From Uloborus plumipes (taxonomy: Eukaryota; Arthropoda; Arachnida; Araneae; Uloboridae), in assembly GCA_038373865.1 (NCBI GenBank), contig JAXGGA010000074.1:1-64000 (forward strand): DNA of 64,000 nt. Reading direction: 5' to 3'. This document shows, one piece after another, positions 13,231-25,242 of this stretch. The notes under the pieces were generated by a model that was not told the origin of the DNA, did no database searches, and saw nothing but the letters and a program-made list of their open reading frames with translations. Positions within the stretch are counted from its first letter, which is position 1. Every line of letters starts with the position of its first letter. The position numbers and the translations under genes are program-made.

Positions 13231-13457
13231 GTTGCTTTTAGACGAATTCACGATTATTATATTTAATTTGAAATGCATATGGGATGCTGTGAAAGTCCGA
13301 AATGTAGTAAATGTCGATAGTAGCCGGTGAATATCAACAATATCATAACAAAGACATAGACAAAAGTTGATTCTCCATCTTAGGACTTACTAAGTAACAC
13401 AGAAACCTAGACCCACATACATTGTAAGTGTTGATATAAACCAGCAAATGCGAAATT

Positions 13458-13608
<151 letters not shown>

Positions 13609-13742
13609 TACTGAAAGATTTGTGAACAAATATTGGAAAGGTATAACTTCATACTAAAATGTTAATCTACTTACTGTTTATTAAAATTTTTAATTCATAA
13701 TTTTAAATTTAGTTTTCCTAGTGTCTGTTATACCTCGTTATA

Positions 13743-13745
<3 letters not shown>

Positions 13746-13809
<64 letters not shown>
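13746..13809. repeat. (TA)n microsatellite, about 32 repeats
   Basis: A pure TA tract of about 64 bp, 140 bp downstream of the long TG tract. Confidence 0.98.
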
Positions 13810-13812
<3 letters not shown>

Positions 13813-14084
13813 GTCTAATATTTGTCTTATACTTACTGCCATAGAATGCCACTTAGATAACCATTTCACTTAATATAAAAAGAAATGAATCATGTATTGC
13901 TACTTCTGACAATATCACTTGAAATAACCTCAAAAAATGACCGGAATTAGTTCGCAACTGTAACTTTAAAAAATGATAATGTTCCATAAACGCTTTAAAA
14001 ACTCAAAACTGACTTGCTCCACCATTTTTTTTAATTGATATATAATAATAGAAATCAACTTCTGTTTTGTATCATTTTTTTGCA

Positions 14085-14345
14085 AAATTTAATTTTTCAT
14101 GATATGTTTATATTTTAAATTGTGTTCGTGTAACATTTTTATCCTTCTTACTTTCTAGTTTTAACAGTTAAACTGCGCAATGTGCATAATTTGAATGCTT
14201 TGATAATTTTTAGTTCCTAGATACAAACAGCAGCACCTTCATGTTTCGCCGAAGTTTTTTGTCAAATTTAGTTTTAAATTATATTTTTATTGCATTTATC
14301 TAATTGTTTTGCTCTTCTTACTTTCCTATTTTAACAGTAAAAACA
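14085..14345. repeat. Weak tandem duplication, period about 170 bp
   Basis: Two segments share the order AAATTTA..TTT, a TATATTTTTAT-like run, CTTCTTACTTTC and TTTTAACAGT (about 14085-14170 and 14260-14345). Sequence simplicity makes this tentative. Confidence 0.35.
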
Positions 14346-14487
14346 TAAATAATATGAAACATTTTTATTTCGTTTTTTTAGTTGAAAAATTTAATGCAAT
14401 TCAATTTTTCCAAATTAATTTTCTTTCTAAGAAAACACACTTGATTTATATAAATGTCTAGAATATTCATTTTCGAAATTGCTTTAT

Positions 14488-14491
<4 letters not shown>

Positions 14492-14550
<59 letters not shown>
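14492..14550. repeat. (TA)n microsatellite with a CACGCACGCA tail
   Basis: About 29 TA repeats, followed directly by a short CACG/CACA tract (14551-14564). Tyr-Ile repeat frames across it are artefacts. Confidence 0.97.
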
Positions 14551-14553
<3 letters not shown>

Positions 14554-15044
14554 GCACGCACACCATTCGTGAAAAATCGATTCAAACTAAACAGCAGTGC
14601 TTCAAAAAGGGCACCGTGTACGTCATGCGCCGTATGTTATGCTTTATTCCTTTCCTTGGAGCAGTATATATTGCTGTTTTCATTGTCATTGTCATCAAAC
14701 TAATAAATTTAAGTGTTAAACAAATGTGCCATGATGAAAGTAGAGTCAAATTCAGACTGTATTAGTTATTTTCTTTGAAGTGAATTATGAAATGTTCATG
14801 AACAAAACTAGTTCAAAATAAATGTTAGTGTGTATCAACTTATACTTTAGTATAAATACTTAAACGTGAACTTTTGAACTCAATATTAAATGAATGTACA
14901 GGATTTAATGTATGAATAGCTTAATAAGGGTTTAAAACATTACATATACGTGTACTAGTCATACAATGGTATTAAATGCATTTTTCTGCAGTCAGTCATG
15001 CATGTCTATGACTGGCCAGCAGATTATAAAAAATGTGACCTCTA

Positions 15045-15193
15045 AACCGTAAAAGCCGGTTTATTGAAGCAACGAGCATTTGATCCTGCCGCTTTAATGC
15101 ATCAAATCGATAAAAACCATATTATTAAATTAGCCACTTTTCTGAATCAAAACAGTTCAGAACAAATATGACTCATATAAGCGGCAGCCACTG
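15045..15193. mobile_element. Pogo/Tigger-like MITE, copy 1 (degraded)
   Basis: It contains GCCGGTTTATTGAAGCAA, GCCGCTTTAATGCATCAAAT, a GAATCAAAACAGTTCAGAAC block and a right end ATAAGCGGCAGCCACTG. These blocks recur in the same order in the copies at 15763 and 16306. The family pattern (CAGT..CCGGTTAATTGAATCA..GCGG..CACTG, TA target) fits pogo/Tigger-type elements. The left terminus is decayed. Confidence 0.55.
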
Positions 15194-15304
15194 TGCATTC
15201 TTTTAAACTCTAAAAACATTAAGAAAAATAACTATAACGATAATAAAAAAATATAGTAATATGAATAAAAACAATAATAAATTAGGAATAATTAATAGGA
15301 ATAC

Positions 15305-15711
15305 GCCGTACAAAATGAATGTTGTTTTTACAGTATAATACAGCTAATTTTATAGTGATAAACTAAAAATTGCTAACTTCACTGTAATAAACTGTCAAAT
15401 AGATAATTTTACATTACTAAACTGTAAAATTGCTAATTTTACAGTAATAAACTAAAATTGCTAACTTCACAGTTTATTACCGTGTATTTTACAGCTTTAA
15501 ACTGGAACCTCTGCTGCCAGTATAATACTGTTGCTTTTTCAGTATAATTTGGCTAAATTTTACGGCAATAAACTGTAAAATTGCTAACTTTGCAGTAAGA
15601 AACTATAAAATTGCTAGTTTTACAGTTTATTGCTGCGCATTTTGCAATTTTAAATTAGAGCTTCAGCTGCTATTATTAAAATTAAAAACAGCACATATTT
15701 TTTTGCAATGT
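15305..15711. mobile_element. CACTG-type multi-palindromic MITE, copy B (inverted)
   Basis: It begins with ACAAAATGAATGTTGTTTTT and ACAGTATAATACAGC and runs through alternating TAAAATTGCTAATTTTA palindromes to AAACAGCACATATTTTTTTG. Orientation is opposite to copy A. It lies between two Tigger-like MITEs. Two GGAACCTCTGCTGC-like blocks inside suggest a head-to-head or dimeric structure. Confidence 0.75.
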
Positions 15712-15762
15712 AATAACAATTGCTATAAAATAAATGCACGACAATAACAGTTTTAAGAGTAA

Positions 15763-15923
15763 TACAACTTAGGCTGGTTAATTAAATCAGTTGTTAGTTG
15801 AATCCGCCGCTTTAATGAATCTAATTGCCGAAAACAGAATTACATTCAGCTTTTTTAAATTAGCCGCTTTATTGAATCAAAACAGTTGGGAACAAACGTG
15901 ATTCATATAACCGGCGGTAACTG
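15763..15923. mobile_element. Pogo/Tigger-like MITE, copy 2
   Basis: It contains GGCTGGTTAATTAAATCAGT, CCGCCGCTTTAATGAATCTA, GCCGCTTTATTGAATCAAAA and an end ATAACCGGCGGTAACTG. It shares all blocks with the copies at 15045 and 16306, and is longer than the third because it has an extra internal segment. Confidence 0.6.
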
Positions 15924-16305
15924 CATGTGAATAATTAAATTTTACAGTCCAGACAGCTAAATAAGAGGTGATTTTGAACTATTAATGGGAACATAAAGTA
16001 CAATGATAGCAAAAAAAGATCTTTAATAAATAATAATTAACGTGTGTTATGCAGTGTCGTTAATATAGCTTAAATTAGAGTCAGAAAATAGTATTTACTG
16101 TAACAACTAAATTAAAAGTGAAAAAATATTTCTTTTCAGGGCAATACTTTTTTTGACTAATTAATTAATTTTTATATAATTAATATTAAAATAATTATAT
16201 TCAAATTTAGACTTTTGCAGATAATTTTGGTATCATACTAAGTTTATTGCATTTCTAAGCTAAGTAACACAGTCCTAAATCAATAAAAAGCAACGTATAC
16301 TTATA

Positions 16306-16406
16306 CAGTAACACCGGTTAATTGAATCAATGATCAATTGAATCAGCCGCTTTATTGAATCGAAACTGTTTAGAACAAATATGATTACTATAAGCGGTGG
16401 TCACTG
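16306..16406. mobile_element. Pogo/Tigger-like MITE, copy 3 (compact)
   Basis: This is the best-bounded copy. CAGTAACACCGGTTAATTGA opens it and AAGCGGTGGTCACTG closes it, with TA at 16304-16305 and 16407-16408. The 101-bp length and TA target fit a deletion derivative of a pogo/Tigger element. Confidence 0.7.
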
Positions 16407-16408
16407 TA

Positions 16409-17380
16409 GAAAAAATTTCTTCCAAATCAAAAGTAATAATTTATTGATTAAGCCAGAAAACAAACTGTTTGGGTGTAATCAAAATCTGACTTGTTTTTTT
16501 TTTACTGTTGCATTTAATCGAGTATCATTTAGCATTCTGTAATATAATTATATTGTATGAAATTAGCATCGTTTTTAAAATAGTAAGAAACCCGTTTACA
16601 TATATTATAAAATACCATACATAGAAAAGTTTGAGATATGTAGTACAGGTACATTTTTAATACGATTAACAAGTTTATTTCACAATTGAAAGCGAGGAAT
16701 TAAACTTTATATGTTTCAGATGTTAATTTTTACATTGTGGTAGTTAAAAAAATAATAGAATAGAAAATTAGAAATATCACATAATCATTCCACCGCAGTG
16801 ACTAATTTCTCTGCATTTATATTAAACGCCTTTATATTACACGTTAAGTGTTATAGAGAATATATATTCATGGATATTCATTAATTGCACAAATTTATAA
16901 CATCTTCAGTTTATTTCAAAACATGTTACCTAGCATGTTCAAAAAAAAATATTATAGAGACAATATTTGTTTACATAATTTGTCTGTGTGCCTTTTACAA
17001 TGATAAAACGTGACACTTATATGTGTAAATGTGACTAACTAGATTTATTAATTTATTATTAATCACGTAAAGCAATTTAAAATTTTTTCTCCCAAAAATT
17101 CCGATATTGTAACAAAATAAAGCACTAAAACACATAAAAAACCAATTATATAATTGAGTCTCTTTTTTGTTACTTTCGATATAAAGAACTGCACAAGAAT
17201 GCATGCTGCCGTGTTTTGTTTTCAACGTGCAGACCTATGGCAATGCTTTGGAAAGCAGCAGTGTTTTACCAAAATACAGGGCTTGATTTTTCCACGCGAT
17301 GAGTGTCAGTGAGTAGATAAAAATGAAATTTTTTTTCCAAACAAACAAACAAACCGCGCAAACAAACTGAGGGTATGATC
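16409..17380. other. AT-rich non-coding stretch
   Basis: No gene or clear repeat. It leads into the CpG-rich island at 17.4 kb. A (AAAC)n-like run sits at 17338-17353. Confidence 0.5.
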
Positions 17381-18250
17381 GCGAGCACGGTATGAAGGAA
17401 CGTGAGCGAGCGCAAAGTATCTGAAAATCTCCCACCCGCAGCGAGCAGTAAATCCCGAGAGTTGTTGTGTTTGGCTATTTGAAGAGCGCTCTCGCCCTTG
17501 GGATTTGCGACGCGTAATGAAAGTTTCCCCCCAGTGCTGGAACGCCAGTGGCAATGGCTGCCATGCAGGAAAGGGAAGCCTGAGTCGTGCCGGCTCTCGT
17601 GCAGCGAAGGCAAAGTAGGCTTACCTCCTTGGCGTTCTCTCTTAGATGTTCCGTGGCACGGGTCTACACGTCAGCTAGGTCCAAAAGAGAACTGATGGCG
17701 GAGAGTGTGTGCCCGGTTCTGGCGTCTTCAGCCTTCATACGGGTGTCGGCGCGGCGACCAATCACGGCCGCTCCAGAAAGGGTCGCCGCGTGGGCAGTGT
17801 AGGCATCGATCGCTCTGGGTCGTCCCGCCGATCGCTTAGACCCTCATGCATCTCCGGCGAGTTTTGCTCCGTTTCAGAATATGCGTCGCCGAACCACTGC
17901 GCATCAAGGCGCTAAAACACACGGGATGCTTTTGAAAAGGAGATTTTGGCTTTTATCGTAAAGCTAAAGCTTGTTTCATTCGGGGAGAAGTTGGACCACG
18001 GGTGTCTTTTGTCGCGCGTCACTCGCCAACCACCCTTTCTGAGGGAAGGTTTACCAGAATAGCCTCTCCACTACAGGTATGTGATATTCCGCTTTTTCTC
18101 CGTGTACCTCATTTGGAGCATTAATTAATAACATCTTCACATGAGCTGATTAACGTCCTGACACTTTTTCTGCGAGTCTTCGGCTCGCTCCACGGTATTC
18201 GTCGGCACATGCTTCTTTGGCGGCCGGAGAAATGGGATTAAGGAGAACTT
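17380..18250 (+). promoter_or_regulatory. CpG-rich island, candidate promoter and non-coding first exon
   Basis: Composition switches to GC-rich with dense CpG (GCGACGCG, CGGCGCGGCG and TCGCCGCG are examples), the most pronounced island in the window. Motifs include CCAATCA at 17758-17764 and GATGGCGG (YY1-like) at 17694-17701. The second contains an ATG with a reasonable Kozak context that opens only a 35-codon frame, so it could be an upstream ORF. A consensus 5' splice site follows at 18076/18077. The simplest reading is a promoter with an untranslated or short first exon of a plus-strand gene whose next exon is beyond this window or unrecognisable. Minus-strand transcription is possible too: a 115-codon minus frame (17266-17613) overlaps, but I do not trust it as a gene. 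No TATA box is evident, as expected for a CpG-rich promoter. Confidence 0.5.
18074..18082 (+). other. Candidate 5' splice donor
   Basis: The sequence CAG|GTATGT matches the donor consensus, with the exon-intron junction between 18076 and 18077. It sits at the 3' edge of the CpG-rich island, where composition starts to fall toward intron-like AT-rich DNA. Transcript evidence is absent. Confidence 0.4.
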
Positions 18251-18894
18251 TGCGTCGAACATTTTTACTACCGCTATGGACTTAAAGAGTTCAAACGCAA
18301 ATATTGAAAGAACAATATAGTGCTCAATTTAAAAAATAGGCACAATCCTGAAATTGAGTTTTTTTTATTATTATTGTAAAAAAAGAGAAATTAGTGTCAG
18401 TATTAATATGAATATGGATATAAAACTAGTTTTATGTTGTGCAAAATATTATTTACACGTGCTTTTAAAGTAAAAAAAAAATAATAATTTAAGTAGGCGT
18501 TGCTTATTGGAAGACGATTTTGGTGAAAAAAAATCACTTTCAACTTTTGTAGCTCTGTTTTGGTTTTTAATGATAAAATACGATAAATATTTTTAGTGCG
18601 TATTGTAAAGTTCAATTACACGGCAACCTACGGGTAGCGTTTCACAGAATTGTACTACACTGTATTTTTTATGAAACTGAAAATTGAATATTCCTTAAAA
18701 AAAATTCAGTTCAAAAAATTTAAAAATGAGGGCTACTTATTTTAAGAAGTCTATAAAATGAAAAGTTATATAGATTACTTTTAACGATTTATTTATAAAA
18801 TTTTATTTATAAAAGCCTAGTGCAGATATATTTTTCAAATAAAATAATTCAACATTAATACTATAATTATTTTTATTAAAAAAAAACCTACATA
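18251..18894. other. AT-rich non-coding stretch
   Basis: No gene. It is intron-like in composition and leads into the tandem array. Confidence 0.5.
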
Positions 18895-20830
18895 ACATTT
18901 TATATAATAAAGTACGTTTTAAATATTTAAATTAATTTAAAAAAATTAAAGATATTATTATTTTTAACCATCCCATATGAAAAATAACCCATACTGAAGT
19001 TAACCCATTTATGTATAACTACGAATAAAATGGGCGACAAAAGCAGTTTCGCTAAACTGTAAATGAAGTTTTTCCGTCTTGGTATATCAAATGCAGCAAA
19101 ATACTCTTTACAGCAAAATGCAAGTCTCAATTTCTCCGGTAGAAAATTACAGTTTTATTCGCTGTATATTCTATTTCATTTATTAAAAGTTATTAAAATG
19201 CATTCAAAAATTACAAATGAACCTAAATGTATAGGAAAATGTGATTTAAATTTTAACATTCTAGGGCATTTTACACATGAATTAATTCAAAATTAATATT
19301 AGAGAATTTTTTCTTTATCACTCTATGTAAAATAACATTTTACATTATAAAACATGCAGTAATTTTTCTTAGCACATTTTCCATTTTTAAAGGAGCTATC
19401 CTTCTTTACCATCATTTAATTACAAGTAAAATAAACGGTAAATGTGTGTCGTTTCGATCAATGTAAGTGTAGCTTCGCCTTTTTGGTATATTAAATGCAG
19501 CAAAAGTTCTCTTAACAGGAAAGTGCAAGTTTTAAACTCTCCTGTAGTAAAGTAGAGTTTTATTTAATGTGTCTTTTATTTCATTATTGAAAAGTATCTG
19601 ATCAATGAAAATAATGGAAATAATTTATTAAAAAAAAACATATTAAATTGCTTAAATGGTCGGACAACAGTGATGCAAATTCAAATAAACATGTGATTTG
19701 TTACAAATCAATTATTTCGAAATAATTATTTAAGTAATTTTCCCCTTATCATATTATAATTAAAGAATATTACATTATAAAGTATGTTTTAATTATTTAA
19801 ATACTTGTTTATATTATTTAAACTATCATTTTAAACCATCATAATAAAAGAGGCAATAAACGCCGTTTCGCTCACTGTAAGTGTAGCTTTTCCTTCAAGG
19901 TATAGCAAATGCAGCAAAAGTACTCTTAACAGCAAAGTGCAAGTTTTAAATTATCATGTAGTAAAGAACAGTTTTATTTTCTGTACCTTTTATTTCATCA
20001 ACAGAGACTAACATATTGCTGAAAATAACGGCAATGGTTTATAAATTTTAAAAATGCATATGAAATTGCTTTAACGGCCGGACAACTGTAAGGTAAATTC
20101 AACTAAACAAGTGAATTTATAACAAATCAATTATTTCGAAATAATTATTAAAGTAATTTAATCGTTATCATATTATAGTTAAAGAATATTACATAATAAC
20201 TTACGTTTAAATTATTCAAATGCATTTTTACATTATTAAAATATCATTTTAAACCACCATTTAATTACCAATAAAATTAATAGGCACTAAACGCCGTTTC
20301 GCTCACTGTAAGTGTGGCTTTACCTTCAAGGTATAGCATATGCAGCAAAAGTACTTTTAGCAGCAAAGTGCAAGTTTTAAGTTCTCCTGTTGTAAAGAAC
20401 AGTTTCATTTTCTGTATATTTTATTTCATCAACAAAAAGTAAGAGATAATTATTACCGCTAAAAATAGCGGTAATAATTTATTGATTTTAAAAATACCGA
20501 TGAATCTGACTTAATGCTTGCACAAATGTGATGCGAATTCAAACATACAAGCGCATTTTACAAGTACATTTTTCGAAATTAATATTAAAATATTTTTTCC
20601 CTAATCACATTATAAATAAAACGTTATGCATCACAAAAAGTATGCTTTAATTATTTAATTAACTTTACATTTTTAAAGGCACTATCATTTTAAACCATCA
20701 TATAATTTTAAGTAAGTAGGCAATAAAGGCTGTTTGGTTTACAAAAAAAGCTTCACCATCTAATTGTATCACATGCAACAAAAGTACCTTTAGCAGTGAA
20801 GCAGAATATTTTATGTCTTACGAAAATAAT
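18895..20830. repeat. Tandem array, about five units with period about 406-432 bp
   Basis: A recurring core of about 100 bp (TTTCGCTCACTGTAAGTGTA, then a GCTTT..CCTTCAAGGTATA block, AATGCAGCAAAAGTACTCTT and CAGCAAAGTGCAAGTTTTAA) appears with the AATGCAGCAAAA anchor near 19089, 19495, 19908, 20338 and, degraded, 20770. Each core is followed by a TTTTATTTCAT block, a CGGACAAC block, a palindrome AATTATTTCGAAATAATT (clear near 19709 and 20132), and ATATTACAT..AAACCATCAT. The inner units are the most alike and the edge units the most diverged. A sixth, very weak unit may extend to about 21000. The cores look better conserved than the spacers. Confidence 0.8.
20448..20479. repeat. Perfect 14-bp hairpin in unit 4 of the tandem array
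   Basis: AATTATTACCGCTA, an AAAA loop, then TAGCGGTAATAATT. The arms are perfectly complementary. The corresponding positions of the neighbouring units do not form the hairpin, so it arose inside the array. Confidence 0.85.
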
Positions 20831-20839
20831 TTATTTAAA

Positions 20840-21456
20840 TATATAGTTTAAACTAATTTTACTGAATCAAAAAATGAAATTTAAACAAAAACCATTTAGT
20901 TTATCAAGAGAGAAAATGTGGCTTTTTCTTCAGATGTCATTGCACAGAGAAAGTTAATTAGCAGTTTTAAACTTGATTTCTTTCGTTTTCAAACTATAAA
21001 CTTAATTCCTTACATTTTTTTATATCACGGCTTTTTCTAGGAGGTAAAAAAGGAAATTTTTAAGCTGATTTAACTGTAGTCAGACAATATATCTTATTCG
21101 TAAGAAAAATATTCGCGATTTTAGTATAGAAAATATCAGTAATTAGTTTTTTACAAATGTTACTTTACTAGCAAGTTTCTTAAGCGAACGTTCTTTCGAA
21201 AAATTTTTTTTTCTCCTATCAAACAAAATGACATATTTTTCTCGAATTTTTTGCAATACTTTCACCTGAAAGTAAAGAACGTATCACTGAAACTCAATCA
21301 AAATTTACAGATACATTAGAAAGCATTTTAAAGGAAAATATTTTTTTTTAAATTTGATAAAACATAGATTTTAAGCTATCACATACTAAAAAAATTTAAA
21401 TAATGTGATACTATTTAGAAACGGTTTAAAAAAGCAGTACGTACGGAATGGAATTT
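20840..21456. other. AT-rich non-coding stretch
   Basis: It may include a decayed sixth unit of the upstream array (to about 21000). Nothing else is supported. Confidence 0.45.
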
Positions 21457-21460
21457 TTAA

Positions 21461-22192
21461 GGTGCCTGCCTACCTTTGGAGGGAATTTTTTGAAATATTA
21501 TCAAAAACTATTTTTTAAATAAGAAAAATGATAGAATTCGTCTTTAAAAAATGGAGAAAACACCAAAAATAGCTGCATAATTTTTAAATTTTGTTTTTTG
21601 AGGGAAAACATATGTGAAAATAGCAATAAAACGGTATTTTTGCAAAACATCAAAACTCAAGTTCAAATCAAGATATTTCTGTTCTGTAATTTTTTTTATC
21701 ATTAGTGACACGCATTGCAGGGAATGACCCTTGCTCAGAAATGTAAAGACACAATTTAAAAAATTATGAAAGTGAACATTTCTATAAATTAAGAAATTGT
21801 CGAAATATGACTAATTTTAACATGCTACACATTACAAATCATTAAATAATGATGTTCCAATCATCAGAGAGGGTCATTCCCTAAATCAACTCATTAGTAT
21901 TGACAAAAAAAAGTTTCAGAATATTACAAACATAACTTTTTGAGTTATGCTGTTTTGCGTTAAATCAAAACATTAAAAATTCAATTTCGAGAAAAAGGCA
22001 AAGGAAAGCTGCTTCCGGTTACTAAAACCCTTAGACCTTTAATATTAAAATGCCTGTAGCTTCGGTTCTAAGCAAGATAGAAGCAAAATTCAAACTGATT
22101 TGGAAAGCTAAGAATTCAAACTTCAATACTAAATCATAAAATAAAAATTCATTTTTTGACCAAAAATTGCATTTTAAAGGTAGGCAGGCACC
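21461..22192. mobile_element. TTAA-targeting non-autonomous DNA transposon, copy 1
   Basis: The terminal inverted repeats are GGTGCCTGCCTACCTTT and AAAGGTAGGCAGGCACC (17 bp, perfect). TTAA lies immediately outside both ends (21457-21460 and 22193-22196). The length is 732 bp and no transposase frame is present. TTAA duplication is typical of piggyBac-type and a few other superfamilies. The GGTGCC terminus is not the usual piggyBac CCC start, so assignment stays open. A near-identical copy is at 28945-29671. Confidence 0.9.
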
Positions 22193-22196
22193 TTAA

Positions 22197-24870
22197 TCAT
22201 GCAATCATAAAGATGTCAGGTTTAGATATATATTTCTTCTCATGAAATGATACATTTTCATATATAGCTTCTGAAATAATTGTTTAAAAAAAACTCATTT
22301 GCAACAAAAGTGTAAAAAATCTTTTTATATCAAAATTATACTTCATTTCTGAAGAAAGATGAATTGTCTGAATTTGCTTCAATCTTTTGCATCTTAGCTA
22401 CCAGTGTAGCTAATTTAATATAATATAGCTATTTTATAGAATTGTTAGATTTCAACAATACGTAGAATCGTATTAAACTTAGATCATTTTTAACTTCAGA
22501 AGTTGCATACATATTTTGAGTTCAGAAGCAAAATACCTGTCAAAAATAGTATCTTTTTCTTCATTAAGCTGAAAAGGTTTTATGCTTTCCAGTACGTTTT
22601 ATGATTAATTTAACTTTTAGTTGTTTTGTGTGTGTGTGACTTAGTTGTCTTAACAAAAATTTAAAACATATTTCTAATGAATATATATATTTGTGTGTGT
22701 TTCAAATAGGTTATTAAACATAAGATACAAGGGTACTTTTTGATTATAACATTTAAATGGAGCGAAGCTTCTTATAAATGGCATAAAATATGCTTTTGAA
22801 GACTATGTAAAATAATTTTACTGTCTTTTTTTAAGAAAGTACTTCACACACTGCATATTTTAAAACGTTCACAAGTATGTGTTAAAATGTTTTCCAAGGG
22901 AAGTTAAAAACTTGCAGAGTAATAAAAGCTTAGTTGTATTTTCCCCCAACTTTTAATTCCCTAATATAAAATAACTATTTAACTATATTTGATTGTACGG
23001 CAAGATATAACCTGTCGCTAAGAAAGTGATTTATATATTTTTATTATATGCATCTGCAAATGTAATATATACAAACAAATAATAATAACAAAATGTCATA
23101 TTGTTATAAGAGAAAAAAAAAGGTGGAAAAATCATCGACACTTAATTATTAATGACAGGAGCATCCGCTATGGTGTTTTTAACATAAAAGTACAAACTTG
23201 TGTTTATACTATACAAGTGACTGTTACCATACTATTATGGTGAAAGTACACTAACTTTAATCAGAATATTTGTACCAAAATTAAATTCTAAAAAAACAGC
23301 TTTTGCTGCTTTTAAGAGAATAATAACTTCTTATATTACTCCTAATTTTTCATAAATATAGCCTTTGTTTTAAATTTTGTAGGATATCTATCAACCAAAT
23401 ACTTTTATATAGACAGGTAAGAAATGCTTTATTAACAAATTGTAAAAATATTCACTAACGTACACACATACACACACAAACTAACACAAGCTAGTAATTT
23501 CCAATCTAGGACTCTAATTAAGCCAAGAAATAGTTTTTGCCATCAACAATAGCGTAATTATGCACCAGAAAGATAGAGTATTAACCATATTTGTAGTAAT
23601 TTAAAATCAACAAGTCACGGTGCTTGTTATTAAGGAGCTTGTTTCACCATCTTCAGAGCAAATTTGGATTTAATGACCTAAGTTCAGAAAAAAACTCCTT
23701 TAATTATGACTTTAAAAACATGTCCTACTTTCTTAGGCTTATTTATTTTTCTCGATTATAAGCCCAAAGTTTCCTCAGATTGGAGCAATGAATTAATTAT
23801 TGATCGTAAGCACAGCTCCGTGAATTATTTTTCATTATTAAACCTATGAACAAAATTAACTTCGTCTTAATGAGAAACGTGTTAGAATTTAATCTGCTGC
23901 ACATTATTATATTTTCTTTTGGGCTACAGCTACAGCCAAATCTGACGCATTTTCGTGAAATAAGAATTCTTTATCCTCATTATGTATTGATTTAGTCAAA
24001 CTGATTATTAGTGTTTTCGGCGATGTTCACGCATCAATAAAAATTTAAATATGAGATGAAACTTTTGCAAAAGAATAGGAATCAATTAATGGTAGTCTAT
24101 TTCAAATGAAAAAAATATGGTCTCAATTATAATTAAGTTCACGATTTTTCACAACATATTCTCTAAAAGCATATGCACTCAGCGATAACTTTATTTCTAA
24201 CTCCATGCACACGTTTAACACAAGGTCATACAAGCAGCACATCATAAACAAATTGCTTTTCCCCTCCTTTTTCTTTTTTGCTTAAGTTATTAAGTGAAGC
24301 TAAAAAATACTTAATAGTAAGATATAAAGTTTTAAAAAGAATATAGTAGCTATACCATCTGCAGGGATTATGAGGATCCTGAAAAAAAATGAATAAGATG
24401 CATAAGAATTGTGGTACAATCAAGCCTGTTTAAACTTTACCAGAAAAATTTCTATGTTGGATTGTGTGCAATAATAACTTGCGGTGCACATTAACAGCGT
24501 TTATTTACGATCCTCATACCCATGTGACTATTTAATTGAAACATGTATATTGAATGTTTATAATATACATGTTGTTTTAAGGTAGTCATTTGGGCATGTA
24601 AATTATACCTATAGTTTTTACCCCTATTAAGTCTTATTCACTAGTTTTGTATCAGGTATAATATCTAACTTGCGGAGTAATCAATTGCGTTATTTAGCTA
24701 TAAATATAATCTTTCTATTAAGTGTTTTTTTTTCCTTCTTAAGTGTTGCTGTTTACCGGATTCTTAACTAGTAGCAAAAATATAATCATGCATTAAACCC
24801 GACTTCATATTTTGTCAAGAAAATTGACACTGAATTCAAGTCGATGTAAAAGTAAATAAGGCTATGCATG
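22197..24870. other. AT-rich non-coding stretch
   Basis: Nothing structured is seen except a short TG run (about 22624-22637), a TATATATATTTGTGTGTGTT patch near 22681-22700 and a CACACA patch near 23461-23479. Open frames are short. Confidence 0.5.
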
Positions 24871-25242
24871 CACTGCAAAAAATGAACTGTTGTTTTCACA
24901 ATATAATACTGGCAGCCAAAGTTCCAATTGAAAACTGTAAAATGCACAGAAATAAACTGCAAAACTAGCAATTTTAGTTTCTTACTGTAAAGTTAGAAAT
25001 TTCACAGTTTATTGCCGTAAAATTTAGCTGTATTATACTGTAAAAAAAACTGTAATACTGGCAGCAGAGGTTCCAATTTTTAACTGTAAAATGCACGGTA
25101 ATAAACTGTAAAATTAGCATTTTTTTTAGTACTGTAAAGTTACAATTTTAGGGCTTATTACAGTAAAATTAGCAATTTTACAGTTTAGTACTATAAAATT
25201 ATCTGTATTATACTGTAAAAACAACATTCATTTCCTACAGTG
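24871..25242. mobile_element. CACTG-type multi-palindromic MITE, copy C
   Basis: A clean copy. It starts CACTGCAAAAAATGAACTGT and ends TACAGTG, with TG on both outer sides as a possible 2-bp target duplication (24869-24870 and 25243-25244). The interior alternates TAAAATTAGC and inverse units, with one full GGCAGCAGAGGTTCC block in the middle. Confidence 0.85.

Noticed and set aside
14378..14765. Tyr-Ile repeat frames
   Set aside because: They are translations of the TA microsatellite with short flanks.
17266..17613. Minus frame with a vaguely ankyrin-like GESALQIAKHNN segment
   Set aside because: One weak partial match inside a CpG-rich island, with no second repeat and no splice or start support. 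More likely chance in GC-rich DNA.
18895..20830. CRISPR-like array
   Set aside because: Repeat units are over 400 bp with diverged copies, and the sequence context is eukaryotic.
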